64,000 nucleotides of DNA from Pseudozobellia thermophila. Its GTDB lineage: Bacteria > Bacteroidota > Bacteroidia > Flavobacteriales > Flavobacteriaceae. The stretch lies in contig NZ_FQYU01000002.1 in the NCBI RefSeq assembly GCF_900141855.1, forward strand, positions 434,001-498,000. The letters are read 5' to 3'. The notes under the pieces are model-generated. The model searched no databases, was not told where the DNA came from, and saw only the letters and a program-made list of their open reading frames with translations. A program made the translations under genes and the position numbers. Each line of letters starts with the position of its first letter. Within the stretch, counting starts at the first letter, position 1. This document shows, one piece after another, positions 18,295-26,497 of this stretch.

Positions 18295-19254
18295 TTACTT
18301 GGAGGTTTTATAGTACCCCTTGTACGGGATCTCAATGATGTATTTTTTACCCGAACTGTTGTTAAGATGGGGTTCGCGCAACCAGGGATTGTGCCGTTTC
18401 AAGATCTTGTAGTTGATCTCGTATTGCTTGGCGAAATCGGCAAAGCTCAAAATAGGTTCGTCGACCTCTACCTTAAAGGTAGGCACCGCTTTGTACATAT
18501 CCTCTTCGTCTATGTCGAAACCGTATTTTTCAGGATGGCTTAAAATTTCCTTTATGGCCATGATCCTGAACACGTACCTTCCGGTTTCCTGCCCCAGTAG
18601 AAGGTCGTAATAATCGTCGACCTGCTGAATGCCCAGGTATTTGTTGATGGCCCCCGCCCCCGCATTATAGGAAGCCGCGGTCAAGGTCCAATTGCCATAC
18701 TTCTCCTTGTACTTTTTTAGGTAGGCACAGGCCACCTCTGTCGATTTCTCAAGGTGGTAGCGCTCATCGACATTGCTGTTGATCTCCAGGCCATACTCGC
18801 GACCGGTCGCCTTCATGATCTGCCAAAACCCGGTGGCACCGGCATGCGACACCACATTTTGCAAGCCGCTTTCGGCCACTGCCAGGTATTTAAAATCATC
18901 GGGGACCCCGTTTTTGGCCAAAATAGGTTCGATGATAGGAAAATATTTATGGGCCCTTTTTATCAAGAGTACGGCATTCGACTGCCAATAGGTGTTCACC
19001 AAAAACTCACGATCGATACGCTCCATGATCTCCGGATCGTCCAAGGGTACTTTTTCCCCGGCAAAATTCAAGTCTTCAGGAATATCGATTGCCGAAATGC
19101 GATACGTATCGGCCACGTTTTTCTCTACATCGTTTTCAGCGACGTCCTCGGTGCCGCCATCAGTGGCGTCGGCCTCGCCCTGTACCGCAAAAATTAGGGT
19201 GCTCACTACAAAAAAGACACCCAACAGCATTAAAATATTCTTTAGAATCTTCAT
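18295..19254 (-). CDS. membrane-bound lytic transglycosylase (MltD-like, SLT family)
   Basis: Cleaves peptidoglycan glycan strands in the periplasm. I chose the ATG at 19252-19254, which places a hydrophobic segment (residues 4-24) at the N terminus; 15 extra codons upstream lack any signal. The SLT core starts near residue 105 with catalytic Glu128 in AVAESGLQ. SHAGATGFWQIM and AASYNAGAGAINKYL follow as in the family. The last 60 residues (TFKVEVDEPILSFADFAKQYEINYKILKRHNPWL) look like a degenerate LysM-type wall-binding region. It lies between an alpha/beta hydrolase gene (45-base gap) and cls. Confidence 0.9.
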   Translation of the reverse strand: MKILKNILMLLGVFFVVSTLIFAVQGEADATDGGTEDVAENDVEKNVADTYRISAIDIPEDLNFAGEKVPLDDPEIMERIDREFLVNTYWQSNAVLLIKRAHKYFPIIEPILAKNGVPDDFKYLAVAESGLQNVVSHAGATGFWQIMKATGREYGLEINSNVDERYHLEKSTEVACAYLKKYKEKYGNWTLTAASYNAGAGAINKYLGIQQVDDYYDLLLGQETGRYVFRIMAIKEILSHPEKYGFDIDEEDMYKAVPTFKVEVDEPILSFADFAKQYEINYKILKRHNPWLREPHLNNSSGKKYIIEIPYKGYYKTSK

Positions 19255-19299
19255 TTTTTTTTGGATTGATCGTTTATCAAAGTTAATACTACAACTCAC

Positions 19300-19962
19300 T
19301 TATTGCAAAATAATTGTCGGTAAGTTCTCATTAAACCATTTTGCCCTATGGATTATCATGGCATGGGTGCCGTTTTTGACCCTTATACAGTCCTTTATGT
19401 ATCGGATCGGGAAAACGGTGTCTTTCTCTCCCTGTATATGGACCAAATCGGCCCGGCATCCGCTTGACCGCCAATTTACGATCTGGTCGATCGACCAGTC
19501 CAGGTAATGTTTGTCGCGTATCGATAGGTACTCTTCGTAAAGGGCCAGGCGTTTCGGCACCGTTTCCCCAAAGGCATACTTGGCCAAAAGCTCCATATTG
19601 TTTACCAATCCCGTAGGCAAGAGCTTGTGCACCTTGGTGTATTTGGCAAAGATCATCCGTTTGGGCAATTCGGCCTCACTTTTTACGCTCGATACCACGA
19701 CAACCTTTCGTACCGGCATCTGGTTGGCCATTTCCTGTACCAACATCCCCCCAAAGGAAACCCCCAACAAGACGGGGTCGGGGTGCTCTATTCGCTCGAT
19801 CATTTTTTGGGCATAGGCTTCAATGCCCATATTTTTTTCAGGCAAGAACCAATCCAAGAGATGGGTCTCAAAAATAGCTTCGGGCAAATTGATGTGCTTG
19901 AAGATCGAAGGATTGGCCGCCATGCCCGGCATAAAATAAACATGGACCTTATTTCTCGACAT
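19300..19962 (-). CDS. alpha/beta hydrolase
   Basis: This 220-residue protein starts at MSRNKVHVYFMPG; the longer frame upstream crosses the promoter region. It has the nucleophile elbow GVSFGG with Ser in the LLGVSFGGMLVQEMA segment. It also has an oxyanion-type loop FMPGMAANPSIF near the N terminus, an acidic residue in the C-terminal HIQGEKDTVFP, and a late His in NGTHAMI. The arrangement fits the alpha/beta hydrolase fold. Substrate unknown. It is the first gene of a likely three-gene unit with the transglycosylase and cls, divergent from a GNAT-like gene. Confidence 0.82.
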   Translation of the reverse strand: MSRNKVHVYFMPGMAANPSIFKHINLPEAIFETHLLDWFLPEKNMGIEAYAQKMIERIEHPDPVLLGVSFGGMLVQEMANQMPVRKVVVVSSVKSEAELPKRMIFAKYTKVHKLLPTGLVNNMELLAKYAFGETVPKRLALYEEYLSIRDKHYLDWSIDQIVNWRSSGCRADLVHIQGEKDTVFPIRYIKDCIRVKNGTHAMIIHRAKWFNENLPTIILQ

Positions 19963-20006
19963 AAGTATTAACCCAAGGATTATTAGGAATTTAACAATTT
20001 TTTCAC

Positions 20007-20014
20007 TACTTTTG
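20007..20014 (+). promoter_or_regulatory. candidate -7 box for the GNAT-like gene
   Basis: TACTTTTG is a perfect TANNTTTG match 91-115 bases before the possible starts. No TTG lies at the expected upstream distance, so this is only half a promoter. Confidence 0.3.
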
Positions 20015-20128
20015 TTGCGGACTTTGGGGGAAATCCATCGTTTACTTAACAAGAGCAAAAGTATAGAAAATTACGATTGGGGAGCATCGTAATTTTTTTG
20101 TCCAATGCAACTACAAAAATCAATCTAT

Positions 20129-20422
20129 ATGAATGAAGTCGAAATTAAGGACAACAGTTTCTTGCGCCAATTTGAAACTAAGGTCGAAGGTAAATTGGCC
20201 AAAATCGAATACTCTTCGCAAGAAAGAAAGGTGTTTTTAACCAAATTGGTCATTCCCGAAGGAATTACCACAGAAGGATTCAAAGAGGATTTCATCAAAT
20301 CCGTTCTTCATCACATTCAGGAGCAAAACCAAAGAGTTGTTCCAACAAGCCCACAAATTGCAGGATTCTTACGGAAGAACAGACAGTACAAAGAGATGCT
20401 GCCCGTAGGTATCCGAATCTAA
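20129..20422 (+). CDS. GNAT-like protein of the N-acetyltransf_CG (COG2388) type, CoA loop lost
   Basis: I prefer the ATG at 20129 (MNEVEIKDNSFLRQFE), giving 97 residues; an in-frame ATG at 20105 would add eight. The pattern FETKVEGKLAKIEYSS, VFLTKLVIPEGI, then VVPTSPQIAGFLRKNRQYKEML matches the small N-acetyltransferase family PF14542 strand by strand. In active members the strand before the helix leads into an R/Q-x-x-G-x-G/A pyrophosphate loop. Here that stretch reads ITTEGFKEDFIKSVL and the glycines are gone. Catalysis is therefore doubtful. It is monocistronic, ending at a strong terminator. Confidence 0.78.
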   Translation: MNEVEIKDNSFLRQFETKVEGKLAKIEYSSQERKVFLTKLVIPEGITTEGFKEDFIKSVLHHIQEQNQRVVPTSPQIAGFLRKNRQYKEMLPVGIRI

Positions 20423-20445
20423 AAGTATGCTCTAGTATTAGTTTG

Positions 20446-20480
20446 AAAAAATAGTCCCTTACATCGGGACTATTTTTTTT
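20446..20480. terminator. bidirectional terminator
   Basis: Stem ATAGTCCC/GGGACTAT with a 7-base loop, flanked by five or six A on the left and eight T on the right. It lies between the GNAT-like gene and convergent mtaB. Confidence 0.88.
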
Positions 20481-20489
20481 GCCCCTGTT

Positions 20490-21818
20490 CTATGCCCGGA
20501 CCGGGGTCTCCAAAAACTCAAGGCGCACCAGGCCGGTTTCATCGATTTCGGTGAGTTTCACGCGATGCAGGGTATTCACAAGGCCCGGATCCCACGGCGC
20601 CATCACCTTGACGTAGTTTTCGGTAAACCCGTGAATATAGCCTTCCTTGTTTTCCCCTTCGAAAAGTACGGTGCGCGTACTGTTCAATTGGCTCTCATAA
20701 AAAGCCCTTCGCTTCTTGGCCGATAGGCCGCGCAACATTTTGCTTCTTTTATGGCGTATGTTTTTCGGCACGGCACCTTCCATGGTCGAGGCGGGTGTAT
20801 TTTCCCTTTCGGAATAGGTAAAAACATGCAGGTAGGAAATGTCGAGCTCGTTCAAAAAGTGATAGGTTTCCAAAAAGTGTTCATCGGTCTCCCCGGGAAA
20901 ACCGACAATAACATCCACACCTATACAGGCATGGGGCATTACCTCCTTAATTTGACGGACCCTGTCGACATATAATTTGCTCATGTACCTGCGGCGCATT
21001 TTCTTTAAAATGGCATCGCTTCCACTTTGCAGGGGGATATGAAAATGGGGAACGAAAGACCTGCTTTCGGCCACAAAATTTATGGTCTCGTTTTTTAACA
21101 GGTTGGGCTCTATAGACGAAATGCGCAGGCGGTGAATACCCTCTACCTTGTCCAAGGCCCTCACCAGGTCAAGAAAAGTGTGCTCGTGCTTCTTGTTCCC
21201 GAATTCCCCCTTGCCGTAATCTCCGATATTGACCCCGGTCAAGACGATTTCCTTGATGCCCTGTGCCGAGATTTCCGCCGCATTTTTCAGGACATTGTCC
21301 AAGGTATCGCTCCTCGAAATTCCGCGGGCCAACGGAATGGTACAATAGGTGCATTTGTAGTCGCACCCGTCCTGTACCTTCAAAAAGGCCCTTGTACGGT
21401 CTCCAATGGCGTAACTGCCCACATAAAAATCGGCATCCTCTATTTCGCAGGAGTGCACCTCACCAAAATCATTTTTGGTCAGGTCGTTGATATAATCGGT
21501 TATTTTGAACTTTTCGGTGGCCCCGAGCACAAGGTCGACCCCATCGACAGCCGCCAGTTCCTCGGGCTTTAGTTGCGCATAACAGCCAATGGCGGCAATA
21601 AAGGCCTGGGGATTCACTTTCTGGGCCTGCTTGACGATCGTCTTAAAGCGCTTATCGGCATTTTCGGTTACCGAACAGGTATTGATAACGTACATATCGG
21701 CCTTTTCGGAAAAGTCTACGCGCTGAAAGCCTTCCTCTTGAAAACCCCTGGCAATGGTAGACGTTTCGGAAAAGTTCAGCTTACAGCCCAAGGTATAAAA
21801 AGCGACTTTCTTTTTCAT
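20490..21818 (-). CDS. mtaB: tRNA t6A37 methylthiotransferase MtaB
   Basis: Radical SAM enzyme that adds a methylthio group to t6A at position 37 of ANN-decoding tRNAs, giving ms2t6A. From MKKKVAFYTLGCKLN (three codons inside the longest frame) it has 442 residues. The N-terminal UPF0004 domain holds cluster ligands Cys12, Cys48 and Cys79. The radical SAM triad is C152-x3-C156-x2-C159 in GCDYKCTYC. A TRAM-like RNA-binding tail runs from about residue 375. The opening GCKLNFSE text separates MtaB from MiaB and RimO. It is a single gene with a -7 box just upstream. Confidence 0.95.
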   Translation of the reverse strand: MKKKVAFYTLGCKLNFSETSTIARGFQEEGFQRVDFSEKADMYVINTCSVTENADKRFKTIVKQAQKVNPQAFIAAIGCYAQLKPEELAAVDGVDLVLGATEKFKITDYINDLTKNDFGEVHSCEIEDADFYVGSYAIGDRTRAFLKVQDGCDYKCTYCTIPLARGISRSDTLDNVLKNAAEISAQGIKEIVLTGVNIGDYGKGEFGNKKHEHTFLDLVRALDKVEGIHRLRISSIEPNLLKNETINFVAESRSFVPHFHIPLQSGSDAILKKMRRRYMSKLYVDRVRQIKEVMPHACIGVDVIVGFPGETDEHFLETYHFLNELDISYLHVFTYSERENTPASTMEGAVPKNIRHKRSKMLRGLSAKKRRAFYESQLNSTRTVLFEGENKEGYIHGFTENYVKVMAPWDPGLVNTLHRVKLTEIDETGLVRLEFLETPVRA

Positions 21819-21843
21819 GCGGCCCAATTACGTTTTCGGGCTG

Positions 21844-21851
21844 CAAATATA
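21844..21851 (-). promoter_or_regulatory. candidate mtaB -7 box
   Basis: TATATTTG on the minus strand, 26 bases before the start, within the same CGTATATTTGC context as the rpmH promoter. The closest TTG is 27 bases further up, beyond the usual spacing. Confidence 0.35.
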
Positions 21852-22026
21852 CGAACTTAGAACCATATCAGGGTATTGCAAAGGCAAGAACGGAAAAAGC
21901 GTATGCATCAAAGGCGAACCAGCCCGGTTGCCAAACGATGGCAGGGTACAAAGCACTTTGCGACGAACGCATCCCGGAAAGAAAAAACGAGGGCTCACCG
22001 CCCGGAACAGGGATACGTACCTTCCC

Positions 22027-23202
22027 TTAATAATTACGCCATTTTTTGGTCAGTTCGAATACGTGTTCCAATATCTTGGCATCCTGTTCGCCGAACTCCA
22101 CTCCCCTTCTGGCCATCATTACCTTGGCGGCGTCGAAAGCCTTTGCCGGCGCATAGGTCGAAAACCCCGAAGCCCCTCCCCAGCTAAAACTGGGAACGAA
22201 GTTCCTCGGAAAACCCGGCACATAGATATTGCAGTTGACCCCTATGACCGTACCCGTATTGAACATGGTATTGATGGCCGTTTTGCTATGATCGCCCATC
22301 ATCAAGCCACAAAACTGGAGTCCCGTTTGCTCAAAACGTTCGGTCGCATAATTCCACAGCCTTACCTTGGCGTAGTTGTTCTTGAGGTTGGAGTTGTTCG
22401 AATCGGCACCGATATTGCACCATTCGCCCAAGACGGCATTGCCCAAATAACCTTCATGGCCTTTGCTCGAATAGCCAAAAATTACCGAATTGCTTATCTC
22501 ACCGCAAACCTTGCCATAGGGCCCGACCGTAGTGGCCCCGTATATTTTGGCCCCCATTTTTACAACGGCATTGTTGCAAAGGGCGAAGGCTCCACGTATG
22601 AGGTTACCTTCCCAAACCTGGGAATCCCTTCCCAGATAAATGGGTCCGTCCGTGGCGTTCAGGATACTGTGCTCGACCTGGGCCCCCTCTTCGGCAAAAA
22701 TGCGTTCTGGGTGGATTAGGGTATTTGTATTTGAAATGGGAGCGCTTTCCCGTCCTTCGGTCAAAAGGTCGAAATCTTCCTGAAGGGCCCGATCGTTCTT
22801 CGAAAAGATATCCCATGTATTGACAACGCGTAGCGCCTCTCCTTCATACTCTATATGCCTATAGCTAGAAAAGTCGACCTCTTCCTGGGTTTCCCGGGCG
22901 TAAAAGGCTATGACCTCCTCCCCTTGAAATATGGCCTCGTTTTCCCTTAGCCCGGTGACCATCTCGACGAGGGTCCGGTTCGGAAGAAAGGATGCGTTTA
23001 TAAGTACGTTTTCCTCCATTTCGACCATAGGATATTTTTCGGAAAGGTAGTCTTCGGTAATCGTAGTGGTCGTATAGCCCAGATACTTTTCCCATTTTTC
23101 GCGAATGGTAAGGATCCCTATTCGTATATCGGCCACGGGGCGGGTAAAGGTAAAGGGCAAGAGGTTTTCCCTTACCGTACCGTCAAAAAGTATATAGTTC
23201 AT
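22027..23202 (-). CDS. alternative GlmU-type nucleotidyltransferase/acetyltransferase
   Basis: This 391-residue protein has an N-terminal nucleotidyltransferase-like region opening with NYILFDGTVRENLLPFTFTRP. From about residue 190, a left-handed beta-helix with hexapeptide-type repeats (GPIYLGRDSQVWEGNLIRG, KMGAKIYGATTVGPYGK, NAVLGEWCNIGADSNNSNLKNNYAKVRLW) resembles GlmU. It fits the Bacteroidota family TIGR03991, proposed to make UDP-GlcNAc from GlcN-1-P for peptidoglycan and LPS. It is upstream of mtaB with a roughly 200-base gap in which I found nothing. Confidence 0.85.
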   Translation of the reverse strand: MNYILFDGTVRENLLPFTFTRPVADIRIGILTIREKWEKYLGYTTTTITEDYLSEKYPMVEMEENVLINASFLPNRTLVEMVTGLRENEAIFQGEEVIAFYARETQEEVDFSSYRHIEYEGEALRVVNTWDIFSKNDRALQEDFDLLTEGRESAPISNTNTLIHPERIFAEEGAQVEHSILNATDGPIYLGRDSQVWEGNLIRGAFALCNNAVVKMGAKIYGATTVGPYGKVCGEISNSVIFGYSSKGHEGYLGNAVLGEWCNIGADSNNSNLKNNYAKVRLWNYATERFEQTGLQFCGLMMGDHSKTAINTMFNTGTVIGVNCNIYVPGFPRNFVPSFSWGGASGFSTYAPAKAFDAAKVMMARRGVEFGEQDAKILEHVFELTKKWRNY

Positions 23203-23332
23203 TAGTTAGTCAACTTTCGATAAAATTACGTAATCTAAAGACGATAAAAGCCTTGAAATATTGCCAACTGGTCAGGGAAACAAAAAATAAAGTCCAAATA
23301 GAACAACTTCCTCATTGTCAAATACCCCCAAC

Positions 23333-23361
23333 AAAAAACGCCTTCGGTGTATCGAAGGCGT
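23333..23361 (-). terminator. terminator after rpmE2
   Basis: On the minus strand, a stem CGCCTTCG/CGAAGGCG with a 6-base loop is followed by six T residues. It starts 23 bases after the L31 stop. Confidence 0.82.
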
Positions 23362-23383
23362 CTTATATATATTAAAAACCGGC

Positions 23384-23677
23384 TTATTTTTTATCCGCTT
23401 CGGCATCTTCAGCCTTGGCAGCAGGTTTCTTCTTAAATTTCTCGTACTTGCTCTTGAACTTGTCGATACGTCCTGCCGTATCCAAGAATTTGGCTTTTCC
23501 TGTGTAAAAGGGATGCGAGGTTCTCGAGATTTCAAGTTTTACCAAAGGATACTCAACACCATCCACTTCGATAGTTTCCTTGGTTTCCGCGGTAGATTTA
23601 GTCAAAAACACATCGTCGTTCGACATGTCCTTAAAGGCGACCAACCTATAATTTTCTGGGTGTATATTCTTTTTCAT
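23384..23677 (-). CDS. rpmE2: 50S ribosomal protein L31, type B (zinc-free)
   Basis: This 97-residue protein starts at [11 protein letters not shown]; upstream codons of the longer frame are leader sequence. [20 protein letters not shown] and [32 protein letters not shown] match type B L31. It has no cysteine at all, so it is the zinc-independent form. The tail is rich in Lys and Ala ([16 protein letters not shown]). Promoter and terminator flank it, so it stands alone. Confidence 0.96.
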   Translation of the reverse strand: MKKNIHPENYRLVAFKDMSNDDVFLTKSTAETKETIEVDGVEYPLVKLEISRTSHPFYTGKAKFLDTAGRIDKFKSKYEKFKKKPAAKAEDAEADKK

Positions 23678-23727
23678 TCTTCTAAAATTTAACGCACCCA
23701 TTCCAACAGGCACTCATTTTAAGGCTG

Positions 23728-23757
23728 CAAATTTAGCCTTTTTTCCTTAACCTACAA
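23728..23757 (-). promoter_or_regulatory. rpmE2 promoter
   Basis: On the minus strand TTG (23755-23757), 19 bases, then TAAATTTG (23728-23735): a full consensus match 51 bases before the L31 start codon. The 19-base spacer equals that of the rpmH promoter. Confidence 0.75.
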
Positions 23758-23979
23758 TCTTAAAGCCAAAAAAAAGAGCCCTAGTATCCAAAAAAAATTA
23801 TCAAGTTCATCAAACAAGGGCGAGCCGACCTTTGCGATAACAAAAAGGGCAAGGTATACGGGTTTGCGCCAACAGCTTAGCAACTGTACCGCTTCCGAAT
23901 CCCAAAAACACCAACAAACCTTGGGCCGAAGATGCCTCCACCCCAAGACAAACAACCGGTAGGGCTTTAAACCTCCGCT
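23758..23979. other. intergenic stretch between rpmE2 and the 24-kb lipoprotein
   Basis: With the rpmE2 leader this is a gap of 302 bases. It holds A-rich tracts and a 67-codon minus-strand frame (23752-23955) without a signal, motif or conserved look. I see no RNA gene or terminator here. Confidence 0.4.
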
Positions 23980-24348
23980 TTACTCACAATCATAGGTGAT
24001 AGCCACATCCGCCTCATATTCCAATATCAGCCTCTCAAAAATATTGTTGATATCAAATTTTTCCTTATCGCTACAACGGGAATCGGTGTTAAAGTCTTCT
24101 TCCTCTTGTTCCACTTCCTCCAAAAAAGCCTGGGCAAGTCGCAATTGGGCCTCACACTGTTCCAAGGTATAATAGGTACCGTCGGGATTTCTGATTTTCG
24201 CAATTTGTTGATCGTAGCTTTCGTCATAACCTTCCAAGAATTCGATCCATTCCTTGGCACATTCCGATTGTTCTTCTTCCCCATCGTCTTCGATACACCC
24301 CATATTTATAATTATCAATAGTAATGGGAATAATAGTCTCGTTTTCAT
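23980..24348 (-). CDS. small acidic lipoprotein of unknown function
   Basis: This 122-residue protein starts with a signal peptide and lipobox with Cys18 (INMGC), then runs of Asp and Glu (EDDGEEEQSE). The mature part holds four further cysteines, in SECAKEW, LEQCEAQ, SRCSDKE and the C-terminal YDCE, which could form disulfides. The helical segment LEQCEAQLRLAQAFLEEVEQEEEDF suggests a coiled coil. I do not recognise a family. The gene is isolated, with gaps of more than 300 bases on both sides. Confidence 0.72.
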   Translation of the reverse strand: MKTRLLFPLLLIIINMGCIEDDGEEEQSECAKEWIEFLEGYDESYDQQIAKIRNPDGTYYTLEQCEAQLRLAQAFLEEVEQEEEDFNTDSRCSDKEKFDINNIFERLILEYEADVAITYDCE

Positions 24349-24919
24349 TTTTAAAATTTATAACATTAATACATATTTGAACTCTAATTCTTACTCATTT
24401 TTCTTCTACCCGTACCACAAAAAAGCAGACCGCTACCTCTTTCCCAACTCCCTTTGCCCTTATCAGGTCGGTTCGGCGACATCCCCAACCTTGGTATGCC
24501 CTACGCCTATCGGTATTACGGGCCGCCCCGATCACATCCAAAAGGAACCGTTCGGGCTATATGGCCGATAGAGCGATTACGGGGAGTAGCACCCCTAAAG
24601 GGCCCTTCACGGAATTCGACTCCAATTTAAACCCTATCTAGGGCCTACAGAATAACACATTGAAGATTTACGGTCGGGGGAACCGTTGAAGAAAATCCCC
24701 ATTTTGTTTACGTAATAGAAGGAACAATTTCCGTTTCTATCCTATCTTTGCCGAGCAAAGCATTCATAAGCGATTGTTTTTAAGACGATTACACCTTATG
24801 GCACAGATACGCAAAACCCTATATTTCAATCCAAATTAAGATTTTAATCACCGCAATGTAACAAAAAGATGATTTAAATCACTCATACAACTGTACAACA
24901 ACAACCTAAATATACTAAA
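24349..24919. other. 571-base gap without a supported gene
   Basis: The stretch has a somewhat GC-richer middle (about 24440-24640) between AT-rich ends. A perfect -7-like TATCTTTG occurs at 24743-24750 but has no TTG at the proper distance and is 170 bases from the next gene. The forward open frame through 24254-24571 is an antisense shadow at its left end and has no motif. I found no tRNA, repeat or clear RNA fold. Confidence 0.4.
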
Positions 24920-25450
24920 ATGGAAGACAATCAACCCAAAACGGGGAAAATCGCACTAAAATATGGGCTAATTATAGGGATTATCGGCATTGTGTTCAAC
25001 CTCATGCTGTATTCCCAAGACCTTCATTACCAGATTGACATAAAACGCATATTGTTTACCATAGGCCTTGGCTTGATCTTTATAGTTGTGGGGTCGATCA
25101 TTGGGATCAAGGAATTCAAAAAACAAAACAACGGATACGTCAGTTTTGGCGAAGGAATGAAAATCGGTATAGGAATGGCCTTGATATCGGGTATTATCGG
25201 CATAATTTTCAGTTTTGTACTGACCAAGGTCATCGATCCCGAAATGGAACAGAAGGCCATAGAATATGCAACGAACATGATGTTGGAATCGGGAATGGAT
25301 CCGGAAGCCATAGACAAGCAAATGGAAAGCCAAAAAAACCCCAATGTACTTTGGAAGGTTGCGGGAGGACTTATTTTTAATCTTTTCATTGGGTTTGTCG
25401 GCTCCTTGTTTCCCGCCTTGATCCTAAAAAAACAAAAACCCGAGTATTGA
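24920..25450 (+). CDS. DUF4199 family membrane protein
   Basis: This 176-residue protein has four hydrophobic helices: about residues 14-31, 43-62, 80-105 and 147-170. The NNGYVSFGEGMKIGIGMALISG stretch between helices two and three is characteristic of DUF4199. The family is common in Bacteroidota and its function is unknown. A glycosyltransferase gene of the DPM1 class follows after 41 bases. This order recurs in flavobacteria as I recall it, so a link to lipid-linked sugar metabolism is possible but unproven. Confidence 0.88.
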   Translation: MEDNQPKTGKIALKYGLIIGIIGIVFNLMLYSQDLHYQIDIKRILFTIGLGLIFIVVGSIIGIKEFKKQNNGYVSFGEGMKIGIGMALISGIIGIIFSFVLTKVIDPEMEQKAIEYATNMMLESGMDPEAIDKQMESQKNPNVLWKVAGGLIFNLFIGFVGSLFPALILKKQKPEY

Positions 25451-25461
25451 TTGCAAAGTTG

Positions 25462-25469
25462 TATTTTTG
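25462..25469 (+). promoter_or_regulatory. candidate -7 box before the GT2 gene
   Basis: TATTTTTG lies 22 bases before the GT2 start, in the short gap after DUF4199. The upstream TTG triplets are too close (12 bases or less), so an internal promoter is only a possibility. Confidence 0.25.
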
Positions 25470-25491
25470 GGCAGACCTATAGCATAACTCA

Positions 25492-26466
25492 ATGGATCTT
25501 TCCATCGTAATACCCCTTCTTAACGAAGAAGAATCCCTCATCGAATTGCACGATTGGATCGTTGGCGTAATGGATTCCAACGGTTATTCGTACGAGATTA
25601 TTTTCATAGACGACGGTAGTACCGACGGCTCTTGGAAACGGATAGACCGTTTGGCAAGTCAGAACAAGCACGTAAAGGGTATTCGTTTCGTTAAGAATTT
25701 TGGAAAGTCCCAAGCCTTGCACGCCGGCTTCAAGGCCGCACAGGGCGATGTGGTGATTACCATGGATGCCGACCTGCAAGACAACCCCGAGGAAATTCCG
25801 GAACTTTACCGCCTGATCAAGGAAGATAAATTCGATATGGTCTCCGGGTGGAAAAAGAAAAGGTACGATTCGGTCATCTCCAAGAACCTTCCCTCCAAAT
25901 TGTTCAATTGGGCCGCCCGCACGACCTCGGGCGTAAAACTGCACGACTTTAATTGCGGACTGAAGGCCTTTGACCATAAAGTGATCAAGAACATAGAGGT
26001 TTCGGGCGAAATGCACAGGTACATTCCCGTGCTGGCCAAAAATGCGGGCTTTGGCAAAATCGGGGAAAAGGTGGTGCGCCACCAGGCCCGAAAATACGGC
26101 AGCACCAAATTTGGCATGGAACGTTTTATCAACGGTTTTCTCGATCTGTTGACCATTTGGTTCGTCTCGAAGTTCGGCCGCCAACCCATGCACTTGTTCG
26201 GGGCCTTGGGCGTCCTCATGTTCATCATCGGCTTTGGTTTCGCCCTCTATTTGGGCATCGACAAACTATTTATCAACCCCTACGGCCGGTTGATTACCGA
26301 CAGGCCCCAGTTTTTTATCTCGCTCACTGCCATGATCATAGGAACCCAGTTGTTTTTGGCCGGATTTTTAGGTGAGATTTTGATACGTTCCCGAAAAAAC
26401 GAGGCCCGGTATACCGTTTCGGAAGAAATCAATGTCGACCCACTTAAACAACAATATTCTTCTTAA
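25492..26466 (+). CDS. family 2 glycosyltransferase, polyprenyl-phosphate sugar transferase type
   Basis: This 324-residue protein has a GT2 catalytic domain: LSIVIPLLNEEESL at the N terminus, IDDGSTDGS near residue 40, and the DXD-like MDADLQDNPEE near 88. ARKYGSTKFGMERF and two C-terminal membrane helices (about 225-250 and 268-300) follow. This is the layout of DPM1/GtrB-like enzymes that move a sugar from a nucleotide to undecaprenyl phosphate on the cytoplasmic face. It precedes a phosphosugar mutase and an ABC exporter with very small gaps, suggesting a shared envelope glycan role. Confidence 0.9.
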   Translation: MDLSIVIPLLNEEESLIELHDWIVGVMDSNGYSYEIIFIDDGSTDGSWKRIDRLASQNKHVKGIRFVKNFGKSQALHAGFKAAQGDVVITMDADLQDNPEEIPELYRLIKEDKFDMVSGWKKKRYDSVISKNLPSKLFNWAARTTSGVKLHDFNCGLKAFDHKVIKNIEVSGEMHRYIPVLAKNAGFGKIGEKVVRHQARKYGSTKFGMERFINGFLDLLTIWFVSKFGRQPMHLFGALGVLMFIIGFGFALYLGIDKLFINPYGRLITDRPQFFISLTAMIIGTQLFLAGFLGEILIRSRKNEARYTVSEEINVDPLKQQYSS

Positions 26467-26497
26467 ATTTAAAAACTAAAATATACCACCATAAACT

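Noticed and set aside
24254-24571. 105-codon forward open frame after the acidic lipoprotein gene
   Set aside because: Its first third is antisense to the lipoprotein gene and the rest has low-complexity Ser/Asn/Tyr text without conserved features.
24743-24750. Perfect -7-like TATCTTTG before the DUF4199 gene
   Set aside because: No TTG within 17-23 bases and the start codon is 170 bases away; likely chance.
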